64,000 bases of DNA, taken from Rhodococcus ruber NBRC 15591 (GTDB lineage Bacteria > Actinomycetota > Actinomycetes > Mycobacteriales > Mycobacteriaceae). Positions 1 to 8,490 of this stretch are shown here, piece by piece (the stretch's first letter is position 1; each line of letters begins with the position of its first letter). The DNA lies in contig NZ_BCXE01000021.1 in the NCBI RefSeq assembly GCF_001894945.1, positions 62,001 to 126,000 of the forward strand, given 5' to 3'. A program made the position numbers and the translations under genes. The notes below the pieces were generated by a model. It saw nothing but the letters and a program-made list of their open reading frames with translations. It did not search any database and was not told the DNA's origin.

Positions 1-134
1 TACCTTTGACGTTGTGCAGGTCACATACAGTCAGTACGCTCGGTTCGACGAGTTGAGCGGAAGGGTCGGGCCGGCGACGGTCCGGCGCCTCGGACGACAC
101 AGGTCGACGAGGATCCGGCGGTCAGGAGACGCAC

Positions 135-1172
135 ATGGGTTCATCACGCACACGCACGCTCCGGCCGGTACCGGATGCGGAGACTCGGGTGGTCTTCCGG
201 ACCATCCACGGTTACCGCCGCGCGTTCCGGCTCGCCGGCGACGGGCCCGCGCTGCTGCTGATCCACGGGATCGGCGACAACTCCTCGACCTGGCAGGAAG
301 TCATCCCGCACCTGGCCCGTAAGTACACCGTCATCGCCCCGGACCTGCTCGGCCACGGCCGCTCCGACAAGCCCCGCGCCGACTATTCGGTCGCCGCGTA
401 CGCCAACGGGGTCCGAGATCTGCTGTCGGTCCTGGGCATCGAGCACGTCACGGTGGTCGGGCATTCCCTCGGCGGCGGCGTCGCGATGCAGTTCGCGTAC
501 CAGTTCCCGCAGATGGTCGACCGGCTCATCCTGGTCTCGGCAGGCGGCGTCACCAAGGACGTCCATCCCGCCCTGCGCCTGCTGTCCATGCCGGGCCTGA
601 GCGAGGTCCTCAAGCTGCTCCGGCTGCCGGGCGCGATGCCCGCGGTACGCGTCGCCGGCGGCCTGCTGGGGCAGTTGCACGACACGCCGCTGCGGCCGGG
701 GGTCTTCCTGCACGACACGTCGGATCTGATCCGCGTCCTGAGCGGATTGCCCGATCCCACCGCCTACGAGGCGTTCCTGCGCACACTGCGGGCCGTCGTG
801 GACTGGCGCGGGCAGGTGGTGACGATGCTCGACCGCTGTTACCTGACCGAGAACCTGCCCGTGCAGCTGATCTGGGGAGATCACGACAGCGTGATCCCGG
901 TGAGCCACGGTTACCTGGCGCATTCGGCGATGCCGAATTCCCGGCTCGACGTCTTCCGCGGCGCCGGTCACTTCCCGTTCCGCGACGACCCCATCCGGTT
1001 CCTGCGGGTGGTCGAGGAGTTCCTCGACTCGACCGCGCCTCTCGTGTTCGACGAGGAGCGCTGGCGTGAGTTGCTGATCAACGGCGTCAGCGAGAGCCAG
1101 ATCACCGGCGGCCCGGCCACCCGGCAGGCCGTGCTCGGTGCGATGGGCGCCGACGAGCGCAGCGCCACCTGA
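135..1172 (+). CDS. alpha/beta hydrolase (Rv2715-like)
   Basis: A 345-residue alpha/beta-hydrolase-fold enzyme, probably cytoplasmic, with no signal peptide. Visible motifs are the oxyanion region LLIHGIGD (about 41-48), the nucleophile elbow GHSLGGG with Ser111, an acid in the WGDHD segment near residue 255, and the histidine in GAGHFPF near 285. The lid between residues 145 and 225 is long and Leu-rich, suggesting a hydrophobic substrate. The ATG is preceded by AGGAG six bases upstream. The family covers esterases, C-C hydrolases and haloperoxidase-like proteins, so the substrate is not known. In M. tuberculosis a related hydrolase (Rv2715) lies near nrdR and lexA, which fits this neighbourhood. 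Fold confidence is high, reaction confidence low. Confidence 0.85.
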   Translation: MGSSRTRTLRPVPDAETRVVFRTIHGYRRAFRLAGDGPALLLIHGIGDNSSTWQEVIPHLARKYTVIAPDLLGHGRSDKPRADYSVAAYANGVRDLLSVLGIEHVTVVGHSLGGGVAMQFAYQFPQMVDRLILVSAGGVTKDVHPALRLLSMPGLSEVLKLLRLPGAMPAVRVAGGLLGQLHDTPLRPGVFLHDTSDLIRVLSGLPDPTAYEAFLRTLRAVVDWRGQVVTMLDRCYLTENLPVQLIWGDHDSVIPVSHGYLAHSAMPNSRLDVFRGAGHFPFRDDPIRFLRVVEEFLDSTAPLVFDEERWRELLINGVSESQITGGPATRQAVLGAMGADERSAT

Positions 1173-1268
1173 GCGCCCCGCCCACCGTGGCGAGCGGCGG
1201 ACTCGACGGGGACGGGCGCCGCGGTCCGCGGCCGGCCGGCGCGTCGGCGCGGTCCCGCCGGCAACAAC

Positions 1269-1274
1269 TAGCCT
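1269..1274 (+). promoter_or_regulatory. -10 hexamer of a leaderless helicase transcript
   Basis: TAGCCT ends six bases before the GTG at 1281. A transcript starting about seven bases after this hexamer would begin at the start codon, so the helicase mRNA is probably leaderless. No Shine-Dalgarno sequence is seen. The same hexamer at the same distance precedes the gene at 5236. Confidence 0.5.
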
Positions 1275-1280
1275 GGAGCG

Positions 1281-3785
1281 GTGCTGCTTCCGGAACTGAT
1301 CCCCGACATCGTCGACGAGGACTCGTTGTTCGACGCCTTCACCGCCTTCACGACCGGGCGCGGCCTCTCGCTGTATCCGGCGCAGGAGGAGGCGCTGCTC
1401 GAACTGGTCTCCGGGTCGAACGTCATCCTCGCGACGCCCACCGGGTCGGGCAAGTCGATGGTCGCACTCGGTGCGCACTTCTTCGCCCTGGCCACCGGTA
1501 AGCGCACGTTCTACACGGCCCCGATCAAGGCCCTGGTCAGTGAGAAGTTCTTCGCGCTGTGCGAGGTGTTCGGCGCCGATCGGGTCGGGATGATGACCGG
1601 TGACGCCTCGGTGAACCCCGGTGCCCCGATCGTCTGCGCCACCGCCGAGATCGTCGCCAATCTGGCGCTGCGCGAGGGCGCCGACTCGGACATCGGCCAG
1701 GTGGTGATGGACGAGTTCCACTTCTACTCCGAGCCGGACCGTGGCTGGGCCTGGCAGGTGCCCCTCGTCGAGCTGCCCCGTGCGCAGTTCCTGTTGATGT
1801 CGGCGACCCTCGGCGACGTCACGTTCCTGCAGAAGGACCTGACCCGTCGCACCGGCCGCCCCACCACCGAGGTCTCCGGCTCCGAGCGGCCGGTGCCGCT
1901 GTCGTTCACCTATTCCCAGAAGCCGATCGGCGAAGAGATCGAGGAACTGGTCACCACCCATCAGGCCCCCGTCTACGTCGTCCACTTCACCCAGGCCGCC
2001 GCCCTGGAACGAGCGCAGGCCCTGACCAGCGTCAGCATGTGCTCCCGCGAGGAGAAGGAGGCGATCGCCGAGGCGATCGGCGCGTTCCGGTTCTCCACCG
2101 GTTTCGGCAGGACGCTCTCGCGGTTGGTGCGGCACGGTATCGGCGTGCACCACGCCGGGATGTTGCCGAAGTACCGGCGACTCGTCGAGCGGCTGGCCCA
2201 AGACGGCCTGCTCAAGGTCATCTGCGGCACCGACACGCTGGGCGTGGGCATCAACGTGCCCATCCGGACGGTGCTGCTGACCGGCCTGACGAAATTCGAC
2301 GGCACCCGGACCCGGCAGCTCAAGGCCCGCGAGTTCCATCAGATCGCCGGCCGCGCCGGCCGCGCCGGGTTCGACACGATGGGCACCGTCGTGGTGCAGG
2401 CACCCGAGCACGAGATCGAGAACGTGCGGGCCCTCGCCAAGGCCGGTGACGACCCGAAGAAGCGCCGCAAGGTGCAGCGTAAGAAGGCTCCCGAAGGGTT
2501 CGTCTCGTGGGGCGAGGGCACGTTCGACAAGCTCGTCGCCGCCTCCCCCGAGCCCCTCACCTCGCGCTTCTCCGTGAGCAATTCCATGTTGCTGAACGTG
2601 ATCGCCCGTCCGGGCAGCTGCTTCGAGGCGATGCGTCACCTGCTCGAGGACAACCACGAGACGCGCCCGGCCCAGCGCCGGCACATCCTCAAGGCGATCT
2701 CGCTGTATCGGGGGCTCGTGCAGGCCGGCGTGGTGCAGCAGCTCGACGAGCCCGACGAGTTCGGCCGGACGGCGCGACTGACGGTGGACCTGCAACGCGA
2801 CTTCGCGCTGAACCAGCCCCTGTCGCCGTTCGCGCTCGCCGCGATCGAGCTGCTCGACATCGACTCCCCCACCTACGCGCTGGACGTGGTGTCCGTGATC
2901 GAGTCGACGCTCGACGATCCGCGGCAGATCCTCATGGCCCAGCAGCACGCCGCCCGTGGTGAGGCCGTGCAGCAGATGAAGGCCGACGGCATCGAATACG
3001 AGGAGCGGATGGAGCTCCTCGAGGAGATCACCTGGCCGAAGCCGCTCGCGGACCTGCTCGAGCCGGCCTTCGAGACGTACCGCACGGGGCACCCGTGGGT
3101 CTCGGAGTTCCCCCTGTCCCCCAAGTCGGTCGTGCGGGACATGGTCGAGCACACCATGACGTTCGCCGAACTGGTCGGCCACTACGGGCTGGCCCGCTCG
3201 GAGGGGCTGGTGCTGCGCTACCTCGCGGACGCCTACCGGGCCCTGCGCCAGACGGTTCCCGACGCGGCCCGCACCGAGGAACTCGAAGACCTCACCGAGT
3301 GGCTGGGCGAGCTGATCCGCCAGGTCGATTCGAGCCTGCTCGACGAGTGGGAGTCGCTGACCAATCCCGGCATCGAATCCGACGATCAGCAGGTGGCCTT
3401 CGGTGCGGACGTGCCCAAACCGATCTCGGCGAACCCACGGGCGTTCAAGGTGATGGTGCGCAACGCGATGTTCAAGCGGGTGGAACTGGCGTCGCGACGA
3501 CGCTGGGACGCACTCGCCGGCCTCGGCGACGGACTCGAAGCGCAGGACTGGGCCGATCTCCTCGAACTGTACTTCGAGGAGTACGACGAGATCGGCACCG
3601 GTCCCGACGCGCGGGGCCCGCAACTGTTCACCGTCGTCGAGGAGAAGGACCTGTGGCGCGTCCGGCAGACCCTGGCCGACCCCGAAGGCGACCACGGCTG
3701 GGCGCTGCTCGGCGAGGTGAACCTCGCCGAATCCGACGCGGCCGGCGAGGTCGTGTTCGACGAGTTCGAGATCGTCGAAGGCTGA
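1281..3785 (+). CDS. DEAD/DEAH-box RNA helicase with DUF3516 C-terminus
   Basis: An 834-residue superfamily 2 helicase of the Ski2-like type. Walker A is ATPTGSGKS at 51-59, the Walker B box reads DEFH at 144-147, motif III is MSATLGD, and the second RecA domain carries GVGIN and the HQIAGRAGRAG motif. The C-terminal half matches what I recall of actinobacterial DUF3516 helicases and is not found in HelY. It should unwind RNA using ATP, with a likely role in RNA turnover or ribosome biogenesis that is inferred only. The GTG start gives a normal helicase N-terminus. The amidohydrolase gene begins three bases after the stop, so the two are probably co-transcribed. Confidence 0.88.
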   Translation: MLLPELIPDIVDEDSLFDAFTAFTTGRGLSLYPAQEEALLELVSGSNVILATPTGSGKSMVALGAHFFALATGKRTFYTAPIKALVSEKFFALCEVFGADRVGMMTGDASVNPGAPIVCATAEIVANLALREGADSDIGQVVMDEFHFYSEPDRGWAWQVPLVELPRAQFLLMSATLGDVTFLQKDLTRRTGRPTTEVSGSERPVPLSFTYSQKPIGEEIEELVTTHQAPVYVVHFTQAAALERAQALTSVSMCSREEKEAIAEAIGAFRFSTGFGRTLSRLVRHGIGVHHAGMLPKYRRLVERLAQDGLLKVICGTDTLGVGINVPIRTVLLTGLTKFDGTRTRQLKAREFHQIAGRAGRAGFDTMGTVVVQAPEHEIENVRALAKAGDDPKKRRKVQRKKAPEGFVSWGEGTFDKLVAASPEPLTSRFSVSNSMLLNVIARPGSCFEAMRHLLEDNHETRPAQRRHILKAISLYRGLVQAGVVQQLDEPDEFGRTARLTVDLQRDFALNQPLSPFALAAIELLDIDSPTYALDVVSVIESTLDDPRQILMAQQHAARGEAVQQMKADGIEYEERMELLEEITWPKPLADLLEPAFETYRTGHPWVSEFPLSPKSVVRDMVEHTMTFAELVGHYGLARSEGLVLRYLADAYRALRQTVPDAARTEELEDLTEWLGELIRQVDSSLLDEWESLTNPGIESDDQQVAFGADVPKPISANPRAFKVMVRNAMFKRVELASRRRWDALAGLGDGLEAQDWADLLELYFEEYDEIGTGPDARGPQLFTVVEEKDLWRVRQTLADPEGDHGWALLGEVNLAESDAAGEVVFDEFEIVEG

Positions 3786-3788
3786 GCC

Positions 3789-5231
3789 GTGCCGCCGCAC
3801 CTCGTCCTGCGCAATGCCCGCACCGCTCCCGGCGCCGACCCGGTCGACCTGCCGATCACCGGCGACCGCGTCGTCTCCGATCCCGCGGGCGGCGCCGAGG
3901 TCGTCGACGTCGGGGGGCGACTGGTACTGCCGGGACTGTGGGACGCGCACGTGCACTTCGACCAGTGGGCCCTCGCGCACGCCGCGCTCGACCTGTCGGG
4001 CGCGACGTCGGCCGCGCACGCGGTCGCGCTGGTGGCCGCCCGCCTGGTCGTCGACCCCGCTCCCGTCGTGGTCGCGCGCGGCTTTCGCGACGGGCTGTGG
4101 CCGGACGCACCCACCGCAGCGGTGCTCGATGCGATCGCCCCCGCCCGGCCGGTCGTCGCGCTCAGCGCGGACCTGCACTGCGCCTGGTTCAATACCTCCG
4201 CGCTACAACACTTCTCGCTGCATCCACATCCCACGGGATTGCTGCGCGAGAGCGAGTTCATGCCGCTGATGAACGACATCCAGCGCGTGGACGCCGAGGT
4301 GCGCGACCGGCTCGTGGACGCCGCGGCCCGAGCGGCCGCGGCCCGGGGTGTCGTCGGGGTCGTCGACTTCGAGATCGCCGACAATCTGGCCGCCTGGTCA
4401 CGCCGCATCGGCGCCGGGACGCGGTACCTGCGTGTCCGGTGCGGCATCTGGCCCCGGTGGCTCGGTGCCGCGATCGCGGCGGGAATGCGGACCGGCGACC
4501 CGGTGCCCGGCACGGCGGGTCTGGCGACGGTCGGTCCCGTGAAGGTGATCGTCGACGGGTCGCTCGGTACCCGCACCGCCTACTGCCACGAGCCGTATCC
4601 CGACGGCGAGCACGGGGTGCTGACTGTGCCTCCGGAACAACTCGAGCCGCTGATGCGCCACGCCCACGACCACGGGTTCGAGAGCGCAGTCCACGCGATC
4701 GGCGACCACGCGTGTGCGCACGTGCTCGACGCGTTCGCCGCCACCGGGGCACACGGCAGCGTGGAACACGCTCAGCTCGTGGCCGAGCGCGACGTCCCAC
4801 GCTTCGCGCGGTCCGGTATCGCGGCGAGCATCCAGCCGGCGCACGTGTACGACGACGTGGACCTGGCCGAGCGGTACTGGCCCGGCCGGACGCACCGCTC
4901 GTTTCCGTACGCGACGCTCCACGCGGCGGGCGCGCGCCTCGTCCTCGGCTCCGACGCACCGGTCGCACCCCTCGATCCGTGGCGGACCCTGGCCGCCGCG
5001 ATCGACCGCACCCTGCCCGACGGCCGCGTCTGGCACCGCGAGCAGGAACTGGATCTGCAGGTGGCGCTCGCAGCGTCCACCGGCGGCCGGACCCGCGTCA
5101 CCGCCGGTGACGTCGCCGACCTCGTGGTGCTCGACGCGGACACGCTGCCCCGCTCCGGCGCGGAGCTGGCCGCGACGGCGGTGTGGGGCACGATGCTCGG
5201 CGGCCGTTGGACGCACGGGCCGCTAGCCTGA
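3789..5231 (+). CDS. amidohydrolase family protein (YtcJ-like)
   Basis: A 480-residue metal-dependent amidohydrolase of the YtcJ/amidohydrolase-3 group. The metal-binding DAHVHFD motif lies near residue 52, later conserved pieces include VDGSLGTRTAY, HAIGDHA and the terminal metal-ligand region LGSDAPV, and the C-terminus returns to the small beta-sandwich (GDVADLVVLD). The family hydrolyses C-N bonds in cyclic or N-acyl compounds; the substrate cannot be told from sequence. The GTG lies three bases after the helicase stop, and the next gene starts four bases after this stop, so the three genes form a compact same-strand group, although the third has its own promoter-like hexamer. Confidence 0.85.
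   Translation: MPPHLVLRNARTAPGADPVDLPITGDRVVSDPAGGAEVVDVGGRLVLPGLWDAHVHFDQWALAHAALDLSGATSAAHAVALVAARLVVDPAPVVVARGFRDGLWPDAPTAAVLDAIAPARPVVALSADLHCAWFNTSALQHFSLHPHPTGLLRESEFMPLMNDIQRVDAEVRDRLVDAAARAAAARGVVGVVDFEIADNLAAWSRRIGAGTRYLRVRCGIWPRWLGAAIAAGMRTGDPVPGTAGLATVGPVKVIVDGSLGTRTAYCHEPYPDGEHGVLTVPPEQLEPLMRHAHDHGFESAVHAIGDHACAHVLDAFAATGAHGSVEHAQLVAERDVPRFARSGIAASIQPAHVYDDVDLAERYWPGRTHRSFPYATLHAAGARLVLGSDAPVAPLDPWRTLAAAIDRTLPDGRVWHREQELDLQVALAASTGGRTRVTAGDVADLVVLDADTLPRSGAELAATAVWGTMLGGRWTHGPLA
5224..5229 (+). promoter_or_regulatory. -10 hexamer inside the amidohydrolase end
   Basis: TAGCCT covers the last codons of the amidohydrolase and lies six bases before the GTG at 5236. It repeats the arrangement at 1269, giving the downstream gene a probable leaderless transcript of its own. 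Confidence 0.45.
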
Positions 5232-5235
5232 GCGG

Positions 5236-5988
5236 GTGAGCGAAGAGTCCGCCCCGGCGTTCCGGCTGGGCTACGTCCCCGGTGTCACCCCCGGGAAATG
5301 GGCGCGGGTGTGGGCGGAACGGATACCCGACGTCCCCCTGGAACTGGTACCGGTGGCGGCCGCGGCCGGCGAGAGCGCGGTGCGCGACGGCACGGTCGAC
5401 GCCGCGGTGCTGCGATTGCCGCTGCCTCGCGACGGACTGTCGGTGATCAATCTCTACACCGAGACGTCGGTGGTGGTCGTGCCCGAAGACCATGCGGTCG
5501 CGGCAGTCGACGAACTGGACGTCGCGGATCTCGCGGAGGAAACGGTGCTGCACCCGCGCGACGACGTGCTGGACTGGGCGCGCCTGCCGGGACAGGAGGC
5601 GTTCGAGCGGCCGGCTACGACGGAGGCGGCCGTGTCGTACGTCGCCTCGGAGGTGGGGGTGCTGGTCGTGCCGCAGTCGTTGGCGCGGCTGTACCACCGC
5701 AAGGATCTGACGTATCGGCCGGTGACCGACGCCCCGCAGTCCCAGGTGGGACTGGTGTGGCCGTCGGAGCGGACCACCGAGCTGGTCGAGGAGTTCGTCG
5801 GGATCGTGCGGGGCCGCACCGCCAACAGCTCGCGGGGCCGGCAGGACGAATCCCAGCCGAAGCAGAAGCGGCGCGGGGAACGCCAGGGTTCGCAACCGAG
5901 GAAGGTCGTCGGCGACAAGAAGCCGAAGACCCGCCGCGGCAATGCGGGACGCCCGAAGAGCGCCGGACGTGCGCGGCGGCGTCGATAG
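5236..5988 (+). CDS. LysR-type effector-binding domain protein without HTH
   Basis: A 250-residue protein whose first 190 residues resemble the periplasmic-binding-protein-like effector domain of LysR regulators: an N-terminal strand FRLGYVPGV, then VDAAVLRLPL, VVVPEDHAVA and VLVVPQSLARL. The usual LysR N-terminal helix-turn-helix of about 60 residues is absent. Residues 195-250 form an Arg/Lys-rich tail that could bind nucleic acid or another acidic partner. The GTG start is supported by the leaderless arrangement and by the immediate start of the fold. It may be a ligand-binding accessory protein or a regulator with an atypical DNA contact. No pathway is indicated; the gene follows an amidohydrolase on the same strand. 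Confidence 0.7.
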   Translation: MSEESAPAFRLGYVPGVTPGKWARVWAERIPDVPLELVPVAAAAGESAVRDGTVDAAVLRLPLPRDGLSVINLYTETSVVVVPEDHAVAAVDELDVADLAEETVLHPRDDVLDWARLPGQEAFERPATTEAAVSYVASEVGVLVVPQSLARLYHRKDLTYRPVTDAPQSQVGLVWPSERTTELVEEFVGIVRGRTANSSRGRQDESQPKQKRRGERQGSQPRKVVGDKKPKTRRGNAGRPKSAGRARRRR

Positions 5989-6065
5989 CGGGTCCGGCGC
6001 GGTGACCGGTCTCGGAGCGGGGAGGCTGCAGGACACCGCGCGCGGAGCCCGGCGTACCCGGCGGC

Positions 6066-6443
6066 TCACCCCGAACGCACGAGGCAGAACACGTGGCCGC
6101 CCGGATCACGGTAGGTACGAAAGGTAGGGCTGGGATTGGGACCCGCGACGCGGGTCGCACCGTGCCGCAGGGCCCACGCCTCCGCGGCCTCGAGGTCGTC
6201 CACCTCGAGGTCCAGGTGCGCCTGCAACCGCACCCTGCCGTCCGGCCACGTCGACGGGGTGAATTCGGGTGCCAGCTGGAACGCCAGGCCCCCACCGGCA
6301 GGGGCACGCAACTGGACCCAGTCGTCGTCGGTGGCGGCGTCGTCGATGTCCCAGCCGAGCAGCGCGGCATAGAACGAGGCCAGCCCGGACGGATCCGGTG
6401 TGTCGAGGACGTAGACCTGCAGTGCGATGGCGGGGCGCGACAT
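6066..6443 (-). CDS. VOC (glyoxalase/bleomycin-resistance) family protein
   Basis: A 125-residue protein of the vicinal oxygen chelate fold. It shows the paired beta-alpha-beta-beta-beta modules: VYVLDTPDPSGLASFYAALLGW near the start, then LEVDDLEAAEAWALRHGATRV and the terminal DPGGHVFCLV. Members bind a metal or small ligand and include lyases, dioxygenases and resistance proteins; the role here is unknown. I chose the ATG giving MSRPAIALQ because the longer frame adds only a short unconserved tail. It is transcribed against the gene at 5236, and a related-strand protein lies just upstream at 6537. Confidence 0.78.
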   Translation of the reverse strand: MSRPAIALQVYVLDTPDPSGLASFYAALLGWDIDDAATDDDWVQLRAPAGGGLAFQLAPEFTPSTWPDGRVRLQAHLDLEVDDLEAAEAWALRHGATRVAGPNPSPTFRTYRDPGGHVFCLVRSG

Positions 6444-6536
6444 GGGCTCATGATCCCGCGAAGTCACCGGCCGGGGCCGGGGAACGCGGCCATTCGACGG
6501 CGCGGGCTCCCGTCGACGGCACAGCCCGTGCGGGCT

Positions 6537-7193
6537 CTACCCGGCCCCAGGGGGCACGACCTCGATCTCGCGTCCCCACGAGACACCGGGAGCGGCGGGC
6601 AGCCGGTCTCCGCTCCAGAACCGTCCGGGGTCGTACCAGTTGCTGCCGCGTCCGCGCTGCTCGAGCAGGCCCATCGCCTCGAGGGTCGCGCCCACCACCT
6701 CGGCGCAGTACGCGCGCTCGAGGCCCGCGTCCGCCGGACGTGTGCGCCACGGCAGCCGGCCCGCGAACCAGCGCCCCGCCAGCCGGCCCGTCGAGGGGAA
6801 CGGCGTGCCGTCCAGCCGGGCGACGGTGCGCAGCAGCTGATCCTCCTGCGCCGGCGTCACCTCGACGCCGAGCTGGCGCAGCCAACCGCGCTGGCCGTAC
6901 CGCGCGCTCCACACCTGCACCGCCTCGCGCAGGTCGTGCAGCTGCACACCGCGGTGGTGCCGGCCGGTCCACATGTCGGGCAGGCTCCTGCCCAGCTCGG
7001 CGTGCCACATCAGTGGGGGCAGGTCGTCGAGCACCACTGCCAGGCCGACGTGGTTGACGGGGGCGTTGGTCAGCGTCTGGATCGCGCGGTCGGCGTGGCT
7101 GCTGCCGCGAAAGATCCAGAGATCACCGGTGCGGGTCACCGCCACCGCGTCGTCGAGGGTGATCCGGGCCTGCGCTGAGCGCCGCTGCTGCAT
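6537..7193 (-). CDS. permuted papain-like (YiiX/NlpC-P60-type) protein
   Basis: A 218-residue protein with no assigned function. It carries a His in NHVGLAV (His48) and, more than 100 residues later, a Cys in AYCAEVV (Cys163). This His-before-Cys order is typical of circularly permuted NlpC/P60 enzymes such as YiiX and YaeF, which act as amidases, peptidases or lipid acyl hydrolases. The stretch TRTGDLWIFRG at 21-30 also resembles the start of that fold. The ATG giving MQQRRSAQ was preferred because the upstream extension in the open frame is Arg-rich and unconserved. No signal peptide is visible. The assignment rests on motif order and spacing. Confidence 0.6.
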   Translation of the reverse strand: MQQRRSAQARITLDDAVAVTRTGDLWIFRGSSHADRAIQTLTNAPVNHVGLAVVLDDLPPLMWHAELGRSLPDMWTGRHHRGVQLHDLREAVQVWSARYGQRGWLRQLGVEVTPAQEDQLLRTVARLDGTPFPSTGRLAGRWFAGRLPWRTRPADAGLERAYCAEVVGATLEAMGLLEQRGRGSNWYDPGRFWSGDRLPAAPGVSWGREIEVVPPGAG

Positions 7194-7295
7194 GATCGAC
7201 AGCCTCTCACGCGGGGAAGTAGCGGGATCAGGCGCCGGATCGCGGCAGCGGCCGACCCGCCGGCGCCACCCCGCATCGATACGTCTCACCCGAGG

Positions 7296-7323
7296 TTGAC
7301 AGTGCGGCAGACGGCGTTACGGT
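7296..7323 (+). promoter_or_regulatory. promoter of the hydrolase-LuxR gene
   Basis: A perfect TTGACA at 7296-7301 is followed after 16 bases by TACGGT at 7318-7323. The ATG lies six bases further on, so this is a strong sigma-70-type promoter with a probably leaderless transcript. Confidence 0.65.
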
Positions 7324-7329
7324 GCAGGG

Positions 7330-8379
7330 ATGGACCACGAGGTCCGGTACGCCGCCGGCGGAGATGTCAGCATCGCATACCAGGTGCTGGGCAGAGCGGG
7401 ACCCGACCTCGTCTTCGTTCCGGGATTCGTCTCACACCTCGACCTCGCCTGGGAAGAGCGGTTCTTCGCGCGTTTCCTGCGCAGCCTGGGATCGTTCACC
7501 CGGCTGATCTGGTTCGACAAGCGGGGAACCGGCCTGTCGGACGTGCCACGGGAGGAGGTGTCCATGGACGCCTGCGTCGAGGACGTCCGGGTCGTGATGG
7601 ACGCCGCCGGGTCCCGGCGGGCGACCCTGTTCGGGGTCGCCGTCGGCGCCGGGATCTGCACCTCGTTCGCATTGAAGTACCCCGACCGCACACGTTCGAT
7701 GATCCTGTGGGACGCGCATGCCCGGCTCCTGGAGGACGACGGGTATGCGGCGGGGTGGAGCGAGGAGTTCTTCTCGTCGGTCCTGGCCGGCATCGACGAG
7801 GGGTGGGCGACGGGCTCCGGTATCGCGTCGATGAATCCGACACTGGCCGGGGACGAGCGGTATCGATCCTGGTTCGCGCGTCACGCCCGGGCGGCGGCGG
7901 GCCCGGCGCAGGCACGGGAACTGTTCCGGCTCTGCGCCGCGACCGATCTTCGTCCGAGGCTGCACGAGATCCGAGTTCCGACGCTTCTGCTCCACCACGT
8001 CGACGATCCGTGGCTGTCGGTCGAACACTCCCGCTACGTCGCGGCGCGCATCCCGGGCGCGACCCTCGTCGAACTACCCGGGATCGATCACTGGCCCTGG
8101 ATCGGCGACATGGACGCGGTGTTGATCGAGATCGAGGCCTTCCTGACGGGGGTACGGCGGGGCCGCCGGAACCGCCCGGCGTGGGGGCCGGAGGCCCTGA
8201 CCACCCGGGAACGAGAGGTGGGCGCGCTGGCGGTCGCCGGACTCAGCTCCCTCGAGATCGGCCGGCGCCTGTTCATCGGCGAGCGGACGGTCGAGACCCA
8301 CCTCGCCAACATCTACGCGAAGCTCGGCATCAACTCGAGGGTGGAGCTGGTGCGGCGAGCGGTCGACTTCGGTCTGTGA
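7330..8379 (+). CDS. alpha/beta-hydrolase-like sensor fused to LuxR HTH
   Basis: A 349-residue two-domain regulator. Residues 1-270 form an alpha/beta-hydrolase fold with DLVFVPGF, the WFDKRGTGLSD segment typical of cyclase-associated hydrolases, an acid near LHHVDDPW and a histidine in GIDHWPW. At the nucleophile elbow the sequence is GVAVG, so Ala104 stands where the catalytic Ser would be, which suggests ligand binding without hydrolysis. Residues 284-349 are a LuxR/GerE helix-turn-helix (LTTREREV to the ETHLANIYAKL recognition region). It is probably a ligand-sensing transcription factor, with targets unknown. The cupin and MBL genes downstream on the same strand are candidates. Confidence 0.82.
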   Translation: MDHEVRYAAGGDVSIAYQVLGRAGPDLVFVPGFVSHLDLAWEERFFARFLRSLGSFTRLIWFDKRGTGLSDVPREEVSMDACVEDVRVVMDAAGSRRATLFGVAVGAGICTSFALKYPDRTRSMILWDAHARLLEDDGYAAGWSEEFFSSVLAGIDEGWATGSGIASMNPTLAGDERYRSWFARHARAAAGPAQARELFRLCAATDLRPRLHEIRVPTLLLHHVDDPWLSVEHSRYVAARIPGATLVELPGIDHWPWIGDMDAVLIEIEAFLTGVRRGRRNRPAWGPEALTTREREVGALAVAGLSSLEIGRRLFIGERTVETHLANIYAKLGINSRVELVRRAVDFGL

Positions 8380-8490
8380 GCCGGCCTCCGGCACCGCCGG
8401 GACGGCGCGCGACGTCCGTACTGGTACCGATGCACTCATCTCTGGTGAGCGCATACCGTTCTCTTCGAAAGCGGTTGCAGGAGGTGCATC

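Noticed and set aside
144-4178. 1344-codon open frame on the minus strand across the hydrolase, helicase and amidohydrolase genes.
   Set aside because: It mirrors codon bias of three well-supported plus-strand genes, has Arg/Gly/His-rich translation and no family features. Such antisense frames are common in high-GC DNA.
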